Positions 9,743 through 18,592 of a stretch of DNA of 64,000 nt are shown piece after piece (within the stretch, counting starts at the first letter, position 1; every line of letters begins with the position of its first letter). The position numbers and the translations under genes are program-made. The stretch is from Cupriavidus pinatubonensis (GTDB lineage Bacteria; Pseudomonadota; Gammaproteobacteria; Burkholderiales; Burkholderiaceae): positions 1,054,001-1,118,000 of the forward strand of contig NZ_CP080767.1 in NCBI RefSeq assembly GCF_019602855.1. The letters are read 5' to 3'. The notes under the pieces were generated by a model. That model was not told the origin of the DNA. It ran no database searches and worked only from the letters and a program-made list of their open reading frames with translations.

Positions 9743-9758
9743 ATTAGCACGACCGTTC
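9743..9758 (+). promoter_or_regulatory. Operator-like element in front of the acyl-CoA dehydrogenase unit
   Basis: The 16 bases ATTAGCACGACCGTTC recur with two mismatches at 44321-44336, in front of a 3-hydroxyacyl-CoA dehydrogenase gene. The core is close to an inverted repeat (CACGA/YCGTW), as expected for a dimeric repressor site. It overlaps the proposed -35 box at 9756-9761. Its regulator is unknown. A TetR-family fatty-acid or aromatic-acid repressor is a reasonable guess from context only. Confidence 0.45.
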
Positions 9759-9784
9759 ACAAAATTTTGATTCACGGATACTAT
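9756..9784 (+). promoter_or_regulatory. Candidate sigma-70 promoter for DUF1178 / acyl-CoA dehydrogenase genes
   Basis: TTCACA (9756-9761), a 17-base spacer and TACTAT (9779-9784) match the -35 and -10 consensus at five and four of six positions. The site sits in the AT-rich 155-base gap between the NUDIX gene and the DUF1178 gene, 24 bases before the ATG at 9809. The proposed operator overlaps its -35 box. Confidence 0.45.
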
Positions 9785-9808
9785 TGCCTTTGACGGGCTG
9801 GAAAGATC

Positions 9809-10267
9809 ATGAAGGTGCTCGACCTGTGCTGTGCGCAAGATCATCGGTTCGAAGGCTGGTTTGCCTCAGAGGATGATGCGCAATCGCAAATCGCACGCGA
9901 CCTCGTCCAGTGCCCGGTCTGCGGTGACCACGCCGTGAGCCGGCTGCCCAGTGCGCCGCGCCTGAATCTGTCAGGGGCGACGCAGGCGCAGCGCGGACCG
10001 GCGAAGGCGGAGCAGGCGGCGAATGCGCCGGCTACGCTGCAAGCCTTGCAGGCGGCCTATATGAGGGCCGTGCGCAAGGTGATGGCACAGACCGAGGACG
10101 TGGGCGACCGCTTTGCCGAGGAGGCAAGGCGTATGCACTATGACGAAGCGCCGGAGCGCGGTATTCGCGGTTCGGCTTCTGCGGAGGAAGTGCAGGCGCT
10201 CGCGGAAGAGGGCATCGAGACATTCCCGCTCGTGGTGCCGGATGCTTTGAAGCAGACGGCTCACTGA
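9809..10267 (+). CDS. DUF1178 family protein
   Basis: A 152-residue protein of the DUF1178 family, common in alpha- and betaproteobacteria and of unknown biochemical role. The N-terminus (MKVLDLCCAQDHRFEGWFAS) and a CPVCG pair at residues 35-39 suggest a small metal-binding zinc-ribbon-like region. The middle is Ala/Gln-rich and probably flexible. The C-terminus (residues 85-150) is acidic and helical, with RRMHYDEAPERGIRGSAS typical of the family. It is followed after 86 bases by the acyl-CoA dehydrogenase pair. Confidence 0.85.
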   Translation: MKVLDLCCAQDHRFEGWFASEDDAQSQIARDLVQCPVCGDHAVSRLPSAPRLNLSGATQAQRGPAKAEQAANAPATLQALQAAYMRAVRKVMAQTEDVGDRFAEEARRMHYDEAPERGIRGSASAEEVQALAEEGIETFPLVVPDALKQTAH

Positions 10268-10320
10268 ATTGCGTCCTGTGCCCGTAGTTGTCGGCGCAAG
10301 ACGCGCAGGCAGAACTACTT

Positions 10321-10337
10321 GCCGGCACCGTGCCGGC
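10321..10337. repeat. Perfect 8-bp stem hairpin before the acyl-CoA dehydrogenase start
   Basis: GCCGGCAC-C-GTGCCGGC is a perfect inverted repeat ending five bases before the GGAG ribosome-binding site (10343-10346) of the gene starting at 10354. There is no T-run, so it is not a classical terminator. It could influence translation initiation or mark an mRNA processing boundary. Confidence 0.5.
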
Positions 10338-10353
10338 ATCACTGGAGACGGGC

Positions 10354-11556
10354 ATGGATCTCAATTACTCGGCGTCCGACGACGCCTTCCGCGAGGAAGT
10401 GCGTAGCTGGCTGGAAGCCAATCTGCCGGCGGACATCCGCAGCAAGGTGCTCAACCACCGCCGCCCCAACCGCGACGACCTGGTGCGCTGGCACAAGATC
10501 CTGGCGGGCAAGGGCTGGTCGACGCCGCACTGGCCCGTGCAATACGGCGGCACCGGCTGGAACGCCACGCAGCGCCATATCTGGGACGAGGAAAACGCCC
10601 GCGCCGGCGCGCCCGGCGTGCTGCCGTTCGGCGTGGCCATGGTCGCGCCCGTGATCATGAAGTACGGCAACGAGCAGCAGAAGTCGTACTACCTGCCGCG
10701 TATCCTGGACTGCACCGACTGGTGGTGCCAGGGCTACTCCGAGCCGGGCTCGGGCTCCGACCTGGCTTCGCTCAAGACCCGTGCGGAACTGACGTCGGAT
10801 GGCAAGCACTACATCGTCAACGGCCAGAAGACCTGGACCACGCTCGGCCAGCATGCCGACATGATCTTCTGTCTGGTGCGCACCGACCCCGAAGCCAAGA
10901 AGCAGGAAGGCATCTCGTTCCTGCTGATCGACATGAAGACGCCGGGCATCACCGTGCGGCCGATCATCATGCTCGACGAAGACCATGAAGTGAATGAAGT
11001 GTTCTTCGACAACGTCCAGGTGCCGGTGGAAAACCGCGTGGGCGAGGAGAACAAGGGCTGGACCTACGCCAAGTACCTGCTCGGCCATGAGCGCACCGGC
11101 ATTGCCCGCGTCGGCAATTCGAAGCGCGAGCTTGGCTTCCTCAAGCGCGTGGCGCGCCAGCAGCAGAAGAACGGCAAGCCGCTGCTCGAAGATCCGGTGT
11201 TCGGCGCCAAGGTCGCCGCACTGGAAATCGAACTGATGGCCCTGGAGATCACCGTGCTGCGCGTTGTGTCGAGCGAAGCCGCGGGCAAGGGCCCCGGTCC
11301 GGAAGCGTCGATGCTGAAGATCAAGGGCACGGAGATCCAGCAATTGCTGACCGAGTTGATGGTGGAAGCCGTCGGCCCGTACGCGCAGCCGTTCGACCCG
11401 GCCTACCTGGAGTGCGAACACGAGCATGCGGTGACCGGCTATGACGACGCCGCTCCGCTGGCCTCCTACTACTTCAACTATCGCAAGACCTCCATCTACG
11501 GCGGGTCCAATGAAATCCAGCGCAACATCATCAGCCAGATGATCCTGGGGCTGTGA
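10354..11556 (+). CDS. Acyl-CoA dehydrogenase, large-subunit type
   Basis: A 400-residue FAD-dependent acyl-CoA dehydrogenase that introduces an alpha-beta double bond into an acyl-CoA. The ATG at 10354 is chosen because a GGAG lies eight bases upstream and the N-terminus (MDLNYSASDDAFREEVRSWL) is family-like; a longer in-frame start at 10288 is less likely. Family marks are GYSEPGSGSDLASLKTRAEL near residue 125 (FAD/substrate region) and the C-terminal YGGSNEIQRNIISQMILGL. The next gene is a second, shorter dehydrogenase 13 bases downstream. This large/small pairing resembles heteromeric systems such as pimeloyl-CoA or FadE17/FadE18-type dehydrogenases. The exact substrate is unknown. Confidence 0.9.
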   Translation: MDLNYSASDDAFREEVRSWLEANLPADIRSKVLNHRRPNRDDLVRWHKILAGKGWSTPHWPVQYGGTGWNATQRHIWDEENARAGAPGVLPFGVAMVAPVIMKYGNEQQKSYYLPRILDCTDWWCQGYSEPGSGSDLASLKTRAELTSDGKHYIVNGQKTWTTLGQHADMIFCLVRTDPEAKKQEGISFLLIDMKTPGITVRPIIMLDEDHEVNEVFFDNVQVPVENRVGEENKGWTYAKYLLGHERTGIARVGNSKRELGFLKRVARQQQKNGKPLLEDPVFGAKVAALEIELMALEITVLRVVSSEAAGKGPGPEASMLKIKGTEIQQLLTELMVEAVGPYAQPFDPAYLECEHEHAVTGYDDAAPLASYYFNYRKTSIYGGSNEIQRNIISQMILGL

Positions 11557-11569
11557 GGAGACACGGAAC

Positions 11570-12688
11570 ATGAACTTCAATCTCAGCGACGAACAGAAGC
11601 AACTGGCTGACGCCGTACGCCGTTTCATCGACAAGGACTACGACTTCGAGTCGCGCAAGAAGCGCTACGAGAGTGCAGCCGGCTACGGCGAGAATACGTG
11701 GGGCGCGCTGGTCGAGCTCGGCCTGACCGCGCTGCCGGTGCCGGAAGAGCAGGGCGGCTTCGCGGGCAAGGCGCTGGACATGATGGTGGTGCAGCAGGAA
11801 CTCGGCCGCGGCCTGATCGTGGAGCCGTACCTCGCGACCGTGGTCGGCGCGTATGCGCTGGGCCTGGCCGGTGGCCAGGAAGCGCTGCTCGAGCAGGTTG
11901 CAGGCGGTGAGCTGAAGCTGGCGGTAGCCTTCAATGAGCCGCAGGCGCGCTATGAGCTGAACAACGTCCGCGTGACCGCGCGCGACGGCAAGCTCAATGG
12001 CCGCAAGTCGGTGGTGATTCACGGCGGCCAGGCTGACAAGCTGATCGTGTCGGCACGCAGCAACGGTGCGGATGCCGATCGCGATGGCATCTCGCTGTTC
12101 CTCGTCGATGCCAAGGGTGTCGGCGTCAGCATCAAGGACTACCGCACCATCGACAACCTGCGCGCGGCCGATATCACGTTCCAGGATGCGCCGGCTCAAC
12201 TGCTCGGCGAGGCCGGCAAGGCTTTCGACCAGGTCGAGCAGGTGGCGGACTACGCCGCGGTGCTGCTGTGCGCCGAGGCCGTGGGCGTCATGGACAACCT
12301 CAACGCCGCCACGCTGGAATACGCCAAGACGCGCCAGCAGTTCGGCCAGCCGATTGCGCGTTTTCAGGCGCTGCAGCACCGCATGGTCGAGATGTTCATC
12401 CATGCCGAGCAGTCGCGCTCGATCACGCTGCTGGCAGCGGCCCGCTTCGAGGAGAGCAACCCCGAAGAGCGCCGCCGCTACGTCTCGGCCGCCAAGGCAC
12501 GGGTCGGCCAGGCCGCGCGCTATGTCGGCCAGGAAGCCGTGCAGATCCACGGTGGCATGGGCGTGACCAACGAACTGCCGGCCGCGCACATGTTCAAGCG
12601 CCTGACGCTGATCAACACCACGTTCGGTGACGTGGATCATCACCTGGGCCGGTTCGCCGGCCAGGCAAGCTTCCAGGAAGCTGCCTGA
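11570..12688 (+). CDS. Acyl-CoA dehydrogenase, small-subunit type
   Basis: A 372-residue acyl-CoA dehydrogenase homologue that probably partners the product of the preceding gene. It carries the usual N-terminal helical domain, a central beta domain and a C-terminal helical domain ending with QIHGGMGVTNELPAAHMFKR near residue 325. It lacks the YGGSNEIQRN-type C-terminal signature of its partner, as expected when the two subunits have divided the active-site and FAD-binding roles. Start ATG at 11570 follows a tgaggagac ribosome-binding site. An intrinsic terminator follows the gene. Confidence 0.9.
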   Translation: MNFNLSDEQKQLADAVRRFIDKDYDFESRKKRYESAAGYGENTWGALVELGLTALPVPEEQGGFAGKALDMMVVQQELGRGLIVEPYLATVVGAYALGLAGGQEALLEQVAGGELKLAVAFNEPQARYELNNVRVTARDGKLNGRKSVVIHGGQADKLIVSARSNGADADRDGISLFLVDAKGVGVSIKDYRTIDNLRAADITFQDAPAQLLGEAGKAFDQVEQVADYAAVLLCAEAVGVMDNLNAATLEYAKTRQQFGQPIARFQALQHRMVEMFIHAEQSRSITLLAAARFEESNPEERRRYVSAAKARVGQAARYVGQEAVQIHGGMGVTNELPAAHMFKRLTLINTTFGDVDHHLGRFAGQASFQEAA

Positions 12689-12706
12689 TCCAGTGATGAC
12701 TGTCGA

Positions 12707-12738
12707 AACCGCGCCGTAGTCCAGGCGCGGTTTTTTCT
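12707..12738 (+). terminator. Intrinsic terminator after the acyl-CoA dehydrogenase pair
   Basis: AACCGCGCC (12707-12715) pairs perfectly with GGCGCGGTT (12724-12732) around an 8-base loop and is followed by more T residues (TTTTCTTT). This closes the unit that starts at the DUF1178 gene. Confidence 0.85.
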
Positions 12739-12845
12739 TTATGGGCTGTTAGGGGCGGCTTCGGCAAATACGGACGCACGCCGTCACGCGCCATGCGATG
12801 ATCGTGATGACAAGTCAACAGCCAGCGACTACGGAGACACAATCC

Positions 12846-13289
12846 ATGCTGTATTTCGAGGACTTTGAGGTGGGCAGCCGCCGTGAACTCGGCTCCTACC
12901 TCGTCACTGAGGAAGAGATCCTCAGCTTTGCCCGTCAGTACGACCCTCAGCCGTTCCACATCGACAAGGAAGCAGCCGCCAAGAGCATCTACGGCGGGCT
13001 GATTTCCAGCGGCTGGATGACGTGCTCGATCATGATGCGCCTGCTGGTGCTCAGCACCACGGGCAAGTCGGCCAGCATGGGTTCGCCGGGCGTCGACGAG
13101 ATCCGCTGGCTGAAGCCCATCTATGCCGGCGACACGCTGACCGCCGTGCTGGTCGTGCTGGATACCCGGCCGTCGCAATCCAAGCCCGACCGTGGCGTGG
13201 TGCACACCCAGTGGGAAGCCACCAACCAGCGCGGCGAACTGGTCTGCACGGTCAAGGGCATGGGCATGTACGGCCGCCGTCCCGCCTGA
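12846..13289 (+). CDS. MaoC family dehydratase (hot-dog fold)
   Basis: A 147-residue hot-dog-fold protein of the MaoC / R-specific enoyl-CoA hydratase group, which adds water across a 2-enoyl-CoA double bond. The ATG at 12846 is favoured by a GGAG nine bases upstream (12833-12836) and by the family-like [12 protein letters not shown]-terminus; longer starts at 12798 or 12807 are possible. The hydratase-2 region reads [20 protein letters not shown] near residue 29, with the Asp and His in the expected places. It forms a tandem pair with a second MaoC gene 37 bases downstream. Confidence 0.87.
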   Translation: MLYFEDFEVGSRRELGSYLVTEEEILSFARQYDPQPFHIDKEAAAKSIYGGLISSGWMTCSIMMRLLVLSTTGKSASMGSPGVDEIRWLKPIYAGDTLTAVLVVLDTRPSQSKPDRGVVHTQWEATNQRGELVCTVKGMGMYGRRPA

Positions 13290-13326
13290 GATCGCAACAC
13301 ACCCTAAACACAGAGGAATCACCGAC

Positions 13327-13803
13327 ATGCGCACGATCGCATCGCTCGAAGAACTGGAAAGCCTGCAAGGGCAGGAGGTCGCCGTCAGCGACTGGATGGA
13401 GATCACGCAAGAGCAGGTCAACCTGTTCGCCGAAGCGACCGGCGACCACCAGTGGATCCACGTCGACGTGGAACGTGCCAGGAAGGAATCGCCTTATGGC
13501 GGTCCGATCGCGCACGGCTTCCTGACGCTGTCTCTGGTTCCGAAGTTCATGCACAACGCGCTGCACATGCCGTCGAAGATCGGCGTGAACTATGGCCTGA
13601 ACCGGGTGCGCTTCACCGCACCGGTGCCGGTGGGCAGCAAGCTGCGCGCGCGCATCAAGCTGCAGAAGGTCGAGCGGCTCGATCCGCTGCCTAAGTCGCC
13701 CGAGCTGGTCGGTGCGCAGTCGACGTGGGAAGTGACGATCGAACGCGAGGGCAGCGACCGTCCGGTGTGCGTGGCTGAGTCAATTAGTCGCAGGTACGGT
13801 TAA
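13327..13803 (+). CDS. MaoC family dehydratase, (R)-enoyl-CoA hydratase type
   Basis: A 158-residue MaoC-like hydratase. The hydratase-2 motif is clear near residues 39-52 (AEATGDHQWIHVDVERA), with the catalytic Asp-X4-His arrangement, followed by GGPIAHGFLTLSL. Full-length for a single hot-dog domain. The ATG at 13327 follows acagaggaatc. It is probably co-transcribed with the preceding MaoC gene. The pair could act on branched or aromatic-derived enoyl-CoA esters, alongside the nearby dehydrogenases, but the substrate is not evident. Confidence 0.88.
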   Translation: MRTIASLEELESLQGQEVAVSDWMEITQEQVNLFAEATGDHQWIHVDVERARKESPYGGPIAHGFLTLSLVPKFMHNALHMPSKIGVNYGLNRVRFTAPVPVGSKLRARIKLQKVERLDPLPKSPELVGAQSTWEVTIEREGSDRPVCVAESISRRYG

Positions 13804-13831
13804 GCCACTGTTGTTTTGTTGATACAGGAAG

Positions 13832-13859
13832 AAAAAGGCCGTCGGGAGGCGGCCTTTTT
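13832..13859 (+). terminator. Intrinsic terminator after the MaoC pair
   Basis: AAAAAGGCCG (13832-13841) pairs with CGGCCTTTTT (13850-13859) around an 8-base loop. The U-tract is built into the stem. Confidence 0.88.
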
Positions 13860-14372
13860 CAGTTTTTGACGATAATGATGACAACGCCACACATTTCCAG
13901 TGACTGTGACATCGCATATTACGATTGTCCGGTTTTCTGAACAGTGTGTTCTGAGTCGTTGGGTTTACCCGTAATGTTGCGTTGCGGTACAGTCGCGCCC
14001 ACGATGTTTTACGTGTTGCACATCCTGGACGGAAACCGCGCTTGCTCACAAGGCAGGCCAGCCGGGAAGTGCAAAAACTTCGTGGTTCAACGCTACCCGG
14101 CCGCAGTCTTGAGCCGGGACCGTTCGCGGTTTCGGCCATCAGGTGCCGCAGTGCCACCGCCTCAGGCGGGCCGCTTGCGCAGTCGTCAGTTGTCCTTCCG
14201 TGTTCATGGCGTTGTCAGGCCGCATGGTCATCCGGCGTTAGATCCGCCAGACCTCAACGCCAGCTAAGGACACGTCCTTCCGGTTTTCCCTCAGCCCAAC
14301 GCCTCTTGCTTCCGGCATCAGGCGGTGAAGCCACGCTTTGCCCAAGCGCGGCCTAACCAAACCAGTCGTGAC
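13860..14372. other. Long non-coding region upstream of cyoA
   Basis: About 510 bases without a convincing gene. Short reading frames here have no ribosome-binding site and no recognisable product. The first 130 bases are relatively AT-rich and probably hold the cyo promoter. One weak candidate is TTTACC near 13965 with TACAGT about 18 bases downstream. No clear FNR-like palindrome was found. The long leader suggests regulated expression of the oxidase. Confidence 0.5.
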
Positions 14373-15344
14373 ATGAAGAAACCCATACTGCCGCGGTGGA
14401 CGCGGTCTCTGCCAGGCCTCGGCCTGCTCTTGCTGCTCGCCGGCTGCAACATGACGCTGCTCGACCCGAAAGGGCAGGTAGGCGTCGACATCAAAGGCAT
14501 CATCCTGATCGCCACCTGGCTCATGCTGCTGGTGGTAGTGCCGGTGATCGTCCTGACGCTGGTGTTTGCGTGGAAGTACCGTGCCAGCAACAGTTCGGCG
14601 CGCTATGAACCCGACTGGTCGCACTCGACCGCCATTGAAGTCGTGGTGTGGCTGATTCCCTGCCTGATCATCATCGCGCTCGGCATCATCACGTGGAAGT
14701 CTTCGCACGACCTGGACCCGTACAAGCCGCTGGAATCCAAGCAGAAGCCGATCACCGTCGAGGCGGTCGCGATGAACTGGAAGTGGCTGTTCATCTATCC
14801 GGAACTGAAGATCGCGACGGTCAACCAGATCGCGTTCCCCGTGGGCACACCGGTGAACTTCAAGATCACGTCCGATTCGATCATGAATTCGTTCTTCATC
14901 CCGCAACTGGGCAGCCAGGTTTACGCCATGGCCGGGATGGAGACCAAGCTGCACCTGATTGCCAATGAAGCCGGAACGTATGACGGCATGTCCGCCAACT
15001 ACAGCGGCGGCGGTTTCTCGGGCATGAAGTTCAAGGCGACCGCCATGTCGAACTTCGAGTTCGACGCATGGGTTGCCAAGGTGCGCGCGTCCGAACGTCA
15101 GCTCGCCAGCGCGGACTACAAGGTCCTCGCCAAGCCGAGCGAAGCGGAACCGGTGGCCTACTACGGCAAGGTCGAAGACGGCCTGTTCACCGGCATCCTG
15201 CACCAGTACATGGGCAACGACGGCCACGCCATGGCCCGCGAGGGTTTTGATGGCGGCCCGATCTGCACGTCGCGTAACACGCTCGGCGAAGAGCGGGTGT
15301 CCATGGCCACGCCGGCCAAGCCGGCGCTGGGCGCGCAATCCTAG
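14373..15344 (+). CDS. cyoA: Cytochrome bo3 ubiquinol oxidase subunit II
   Basis: Subunit II of a haem-copper quinol oxidase, 323 residues from the ATG at 14373. It begins as a lipoprotein signal (MKKPILPRW, a hydrophobic stretch, then LLAGCN with the lipidated Cys near residue 26), followed by two transmembrane helices and a periplasmic cupredoxin domain. The domain keeps the CyoA-type sequence ([34 protein letters not shown]) and lacks the CuA Cys/His ligands of cytochrome c oxidases, so quinol is the donor. An upstream in-frame GTG at 14325 is less likely because the extension is not signal-like. First gene of cyoABCD. Confidence 0.94.
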   Translation: MKKPILPRWTRSLPGLGLLLLLAGCNMTLLDPKGQVGVDIKGIILIATWLMLLVVVPVIVLTLVFAWKYRASNSSARYEPDWSHSTAIEVVVWLIPCLIIIALGIITWKSSHDLDPYKPLESKQKPITVEAVAMNWKWLFIYPELKIATVNQIAFPVGTPVNFKITSDSIMNSFFIPQLGSQVYAMAGMETKLHLIANEAGTYDGMSANYSGGGFSGMKFKATAMSNFEFDAWVAKVRASERQLASADYKVLAKPSEAEPVAYYGKVEDGLFTGILHQYMGNDGHAMAREGFDGGPICTSRNTLGEERVSMATPAKPALGAQS

Positions 15345-15349
15345 GAGCA

Positions 15350-17326
15350 ATGATGTTTGGCAAATTGAGTTTGTCGGCGATTCCGTTTCATGAGCCGATC
15401 ATCATGGTCGTACTGGCCGGCGTCGCCCTCGGCGGCGCTGCGCTGCTAGGCGCGATCACGTATTTCAAGAAGTGGGGCTACCTCTGGAATGAGTGGTTCA
15501 CTTCCGTCGATCACAAGAAGATCGGCGTGATGTACTGCCTGGTCGCGCTGGTCATGCTGCTGCGCGGCTTTTCCGACGCGGTCATGATGCGCGCCCAGCT
15601 GGCGCTCGCCACGAACGGTGCCCACGGCGTCCTGCCGCCGGAACACTACGACCAGATTTTCACCGCCCACGGCGTGATCATGATCTTCTTCGTGGCCATG
15701 CCGCTGATGACAGGTCTGATGAACCTCGTGGTGCCGCTGCAGATCGGCGCGCGCGACGTGGCCTTCCCGTTCCTGAACACGCTGTCGTTCTGGCTGTTCG
15801 TGTCGGGCGCCATGCTGGTCAACATCTCGCTGGGCGTTGGCGAATTCGCCAAGACCGGCTGGCTCGCCTACCCGCCGCTGTCGGGCCTCGATTTCAGCCC
15901 GGGCGTAGGGGTGGACTACTACCTCTGGTCCTTGCAGATCTCAGGGTTGGGCACGCTGCTGACCGGCGTGAACTTCCTGGTGACGATTCTGAAGATGCGC
16001 GCCCCGGGCATGACCCTGATGCGCATGCCGGTGTTCACCTGGACCGCCCTGTGCACCAACGTGCTGATCGTGGCCGCCTTCCCGGTGCTGACCGTGTCGC
16101 TGGCACTGCTGGGTCTGGACCGCTACTTCGACATGCACTTCTTCACGAACGATGGCGGCGGCAATGCCATGATGTACGTGAACCTGATCTGGATCTGGGG
16201 CCACCCCGAGGTGTACATCCTGATCCTGCCGGCGTTCGGTATCTTCTCTGAAGTCATCGCCACGTTCTCGGGCAAGAAGCTGTTCGGCTACAAGGGCATG
16301 GTGTACGCGACCGCGGCCATCATGGTGCTGTCGTTCATCGTGTGGCTGCACCACTTCTTCACGATGGGCTCGGGTGCGAACGTCAACGCGTTCTTCGGTA
16401 TCACGACCATGATCATCTCCATCCCGACGGGGGTGAAGATCTTCAACTGGCTGTTCACGATGTACCGCGGCCGTGTGCAGATGACCACGCCGGTACTGTG
16501 GACGCTGGGCTTCATGATCACCTTCGTGATCGGCGGCATGACCGGTGTGCTGATGGCCGTTCCGGCAGCCGACTTCGTGCTGCACAACAGCCTGTTCCTG
16601 ATCGCCCACTTCCACAACGTGATCATCGGCGGCGTGCTGTTCGGCTACCTGGCCGGCATCACCTACTGGTGGCCGAAGGCGTTCGGATTCACGCTGAACG
16701 AGCGACTGGGCAAGTACGCGTTCTGGTGCTGGCTGGTGGGCTTCTACTTCGCCTTCATGCCGCTGTACGTGCTGGGCCTGATGGGCATGACCCGTCGTCT
16801 GAACCACACCGACAACCCGGCCTGGACGCCGTGGCTGTACCTGGCCGTGGTTGGCGTGGTCTTCGTGGCGCTGGGCATCTTCTTCCAGGTGCTGCAGATT
16901 GTCGTGTCGATCCGCGACCGCAAGAAGCTGGCCGACGTGACCGGCGACCCGTGGGGTGGCCGCACGCTGGAATGGGCTACCTCGTCGCCGCCGCCGTTCT
17001 ACAACTTCGCGCACACCCCGGTGGTGCGTGACCTGGACGCGTTCGCCGACATGAAGGCCCGTGGCGAAACCATCCCGACCAGCGGCTACGAGCAGATCCA
17101 CATGCCGAAGAACACCGGCGCTGGCTTCTGGATGGGCCTGTTCAGCCTGGTGCTGGGCTTCGCCCTGGTCTGGCACATCTGGTGGCTTGCCGCCGTGGGC
17201 CTGGTCGGCATGGTGGTGTCGTTCATCCGCCGCGCCAACGATGACCACATCGACTATTACGTGCCGGCCGCAGAGGTCGAGCAGATTGAAACGCGCCAAC
17301 TGCAGCGCATTGCTTCGCAGGCCTGA
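15350..17326 (+). CDS. cyoB: Cytochrome bo3 ubiquinol oxidase subunit I
   Basis: The 658-residue catalytic subunit, which holds low-spin haem b and the haem o3-CuB centre and reduces O2 to water while pumping protons. Ligand regions are visible: the haem-binding [20 protein letters not shown], the CuB region [19 protein letters not shown] including the Tyr cross-linked in the family, the HH pair in [11 protein letters not shown], and [14 protein letters not shown] with the two axial haem ligands. Start ATG at 15350 (or 15353) behind taggagca. It overlaps cyoC by one base. Confidence 0.96.
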   Translation: MMFGKLSLSAIPFHEPIIMVVLAGVALGGAALLGAITYFKKWGYLWNEWFTSVDHKKIGVMYCLVALVMLLRGFSDAVMMRAQLALATNGAHGVLPPEHYDQIFTAHGVIMIFFVAMPLMTGLMNLVVPLQIGARDVAFPFLNTLSFWLFVSGAMLVNISLGVGEFAKTGWLAYPPLSGLDFSPGVGVDYYLWSLQISGLGTLLTGVNFLVTILKMRAPGMTLMRMPVFTWTALCTNVLIVAAFPVLTVSLALLGLDRYFDMHFFTNDGGGNAMMYVNLIWIWGHPEVYILILPAFGIFSEVIATFSGKKLFGYKGMVYATAAIMVLSFIVWLHHFFTMGSGANVNAFFGITTMIISIPTGVKIFNWLFTMYRGRVQMTTPVLWTLGFMITFVIGGMTGVLMAVPAADFVLHNSLFLIAHFHNVIIGGVLFGYLAGITYWWPKAFGFTLNERLGKYAFWCWLVGFYFAFMPLYVLGLMGMTRRLNHTDNPAWTPWLYLAVVGVVFVALGIFFQVLQIVVSIRDRKKLADVTGDPWGGRTLEWATSSPPPFYNFAHTPVVRDLDAFADMKARGETIPTSGYEQIHMPKNTGAGFWMGLFSLVLGFALVWHIWWLAAVGLVGMVVSFIRRANDDHIDYYVPAAEVEQIETRQLQRIASQA

Positions 17327-17979
17327 TGACCATGTCGACAGAAGTCCTTGATCGCTTCGGGGCGGCGCAAGCCCCGGCTCATGCGCACTCGCACGACGAG
17401 ACGCACGACCACGCGCACCACGACACCAGCGAGAACACCATCTTTGGTTTCTGGCTGTACCTGATGAGCGACTGCATCTTGTTCGCGTGCCTGTTCGCCG
17501 CCTTCGCCGTCCTGCGCGGCGAAGTGGCGGGCGGCCCGTCGGCCAAGGAGCTTTTCGAGCTCAACTACGTGCTCGTCGAGACCTTCATCCTGCTGTTCTC
17601 GTCGATCACGTACGGCTTCGCGATGATCTCGATGCAGAACCGCTCGAAGGGGCGGGTACTGGTCTGGCTGGGTATCACGTTCCTGCTGGGCGCCGCGTTC
17701 ATGTACATGGAAATCAACGAATTCCATCACCTGATCGCCGAAGGCGCCGGCCCGAGCCGCAGCGCGTTCCTGTCGTCGTTCTTCACGCTGGTGGGCACCC
17801 ACGGCCTGCACGTCGCAAGCGGCATGGTGTGGATGCTGGTCCTGATGTGGCAAGTCAGCAAGAAGGGCCTGACCCCGACGATGTCCAAGCGCCTGAACTG
17901 CCTCAGCCTGTTCTGGCACTTCCTGGACGTCGTCTGGATCGGCGTCTTCACCGTGGTCTACCTGATGGGAGCAATGTAA
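17326..17979 (+). CDS. cyoC: Cytochrome bo3 ubiquinol oxidase subunit III
   Basis: A 217-residue subunit with five transmembrane segments that stabilises the oxidase. The family core starts at about residue 40 ([20 protein letters not shown]) and ends with [20 protein letters not shown]. The N-terminal 37 residues are a His/Asp-rich extension ([18 protein letters not shown]). The start codon overlaps the cyoB stop as TGATG, which indicates translational coupling. Confidence 0.94.
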   Translation: MTMSTEVLDRFGAAQAPAHAHSHDETHDHAHHDTSENTIFGFWLYLMSDCILFACLFAAFAVLRGEVAGGPSAKELFELNYVLVETFILLFSSITYGFAMISMQNRSKGRVLVWLGITFLLGAAFMYMEINEFHHLIAEGAGPSRSAFLSSFFTLVGTHGLHVASGMVWMLVLMWQVSKKGLTPTMSKRLNCLSLFWHFLDVVWIGVFTVVYLMGAM

Positions 17980-18330
17980 ATGGCACAGCAACACGCAGCG
18001 TCCGCGCACGCCGAGTCGCACGGCCACAGCAGCTTCAAGTCCTATGCGATCGGCTTCGTGCTGGCGGTGATCCTGACCGTCATCCCGTTCAAGATCGTGA
18101 TGGACGGCACTATGGACCGCGGCACGACCCTGCTGATCATCCTCGGCATGGCCGCGGTGCAGGTTGTCGTCCACCTGAAGTACTTCCTGCATATGGATGG
18201 TTCGAAGGAACAGCGCTGGAACGTGATGTCATTCCTGTTCACGCTGCTGATCCTGTTCATCGTGCTGGCCGGTTCGCTCTGGATCATGCACAACATGAAC
18301 GCAAACATGATGCCGTGGATGATGAAGTAA
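17980..18330 (+). CDS. cyoD: Cytochrome bo3 ubiquinol oxidase subunit IV
   Basis: A 116-residue small subunit with three transmembrane helices. The family signature is visible as HSSFKSYAIGFVLAVILTVI, then VQVVVHLKYFLHMDGSKEQRW and the third helix. It starts directly after the cyoC stop codon behind a gggagcaatgta ribosome-binding region. A strong terminator follows, so cyoE (haem O synthase) is not part of this operon. Confidence 0.94.
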   Translation: MAQQHAASAHAESHGHSSFKSYAIGFVLAVILTVIPFKIVMDGTMDRGTTLLIILGMAAVQVVVHLKYFLHMDGSKEQRWNVMSFLFTLLILFIVLAGSLWIMHNMNANMMPWMMK

Positions 18331-18351
18331 TTATCTTCCGGTAATGAACAG

Positions 18352-18376
18352 AAACGGGGCCTTCGGGCCCCGTTTT
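18352..18376 (+). terminator. Intrinsic terminator after cyoD
   Basis: AAACGGGGC (18352-18360), a CTTCGG loop and GCCCCGTTT (18367-18375), followed by T and TGCTTTT. It separates the cyo operon from the urea block. Confidence 0.9.
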
Positions 18377-18459
18377 GCTTTTGGCGCCGCACCACGTCTG
18401 GTTGCGCCTGTATTCGTTGGCCGGCGCGTCCGCCGAATCCTTGCACCCGATTGCACCGT

Positions 18460-18474
18460 GCACGAAGCCGGTGC
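18460..18474 (+). promoter_or_regulatory. NtrC-like enhancer site 2 (distal)
   Basis: GCACG-AAGCC-GGTGC matches the NtrC half-site arrangement GCACC-N5-GGTGC with one mismatch. Its centre is 36 bases upstream of the second, perfect site. The pair is placed about 115 and 152 bases before the expected start point of the sigma-54 promoter. Confidence 0.6.
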
Positions 18475-18495
18475 GTCGGTGTCCATGCTCTCCCA

Positions 18496-18510
18496 GCACC
18501 AGCGTGGTGC
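18496..18510 (+). promoter_or_regulatory. NtrC-like enhancer site 1 (proximal, perfect repeat)
   Basis: GCACC-AGCGT-GGTGC is a perfect inverted repeat with the 5-base spacing of enterobacterial NtrC sites. It fits activation of the sigma-54 promoter at 18593 under nitrogen limitation. Direct proof of binding is lacking. Confidence 0.72.
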
Positions 18511-18592
18511 TTCCGCTCGGTAGCCTCCCTCGATTTGTCACTTGCCGGGCGCCCGCCGGCTTCCTGTCGTCTTCCGCCGTCTCGGTACGCCA

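Noticed and set aside
13944..14267. Short plus-strand frames in the region upstream of cyoA
   Set aside because: No ribosome-binding site, no family resemblance and composition unlike neighbouring genes; more likely leader or promoter DNA.
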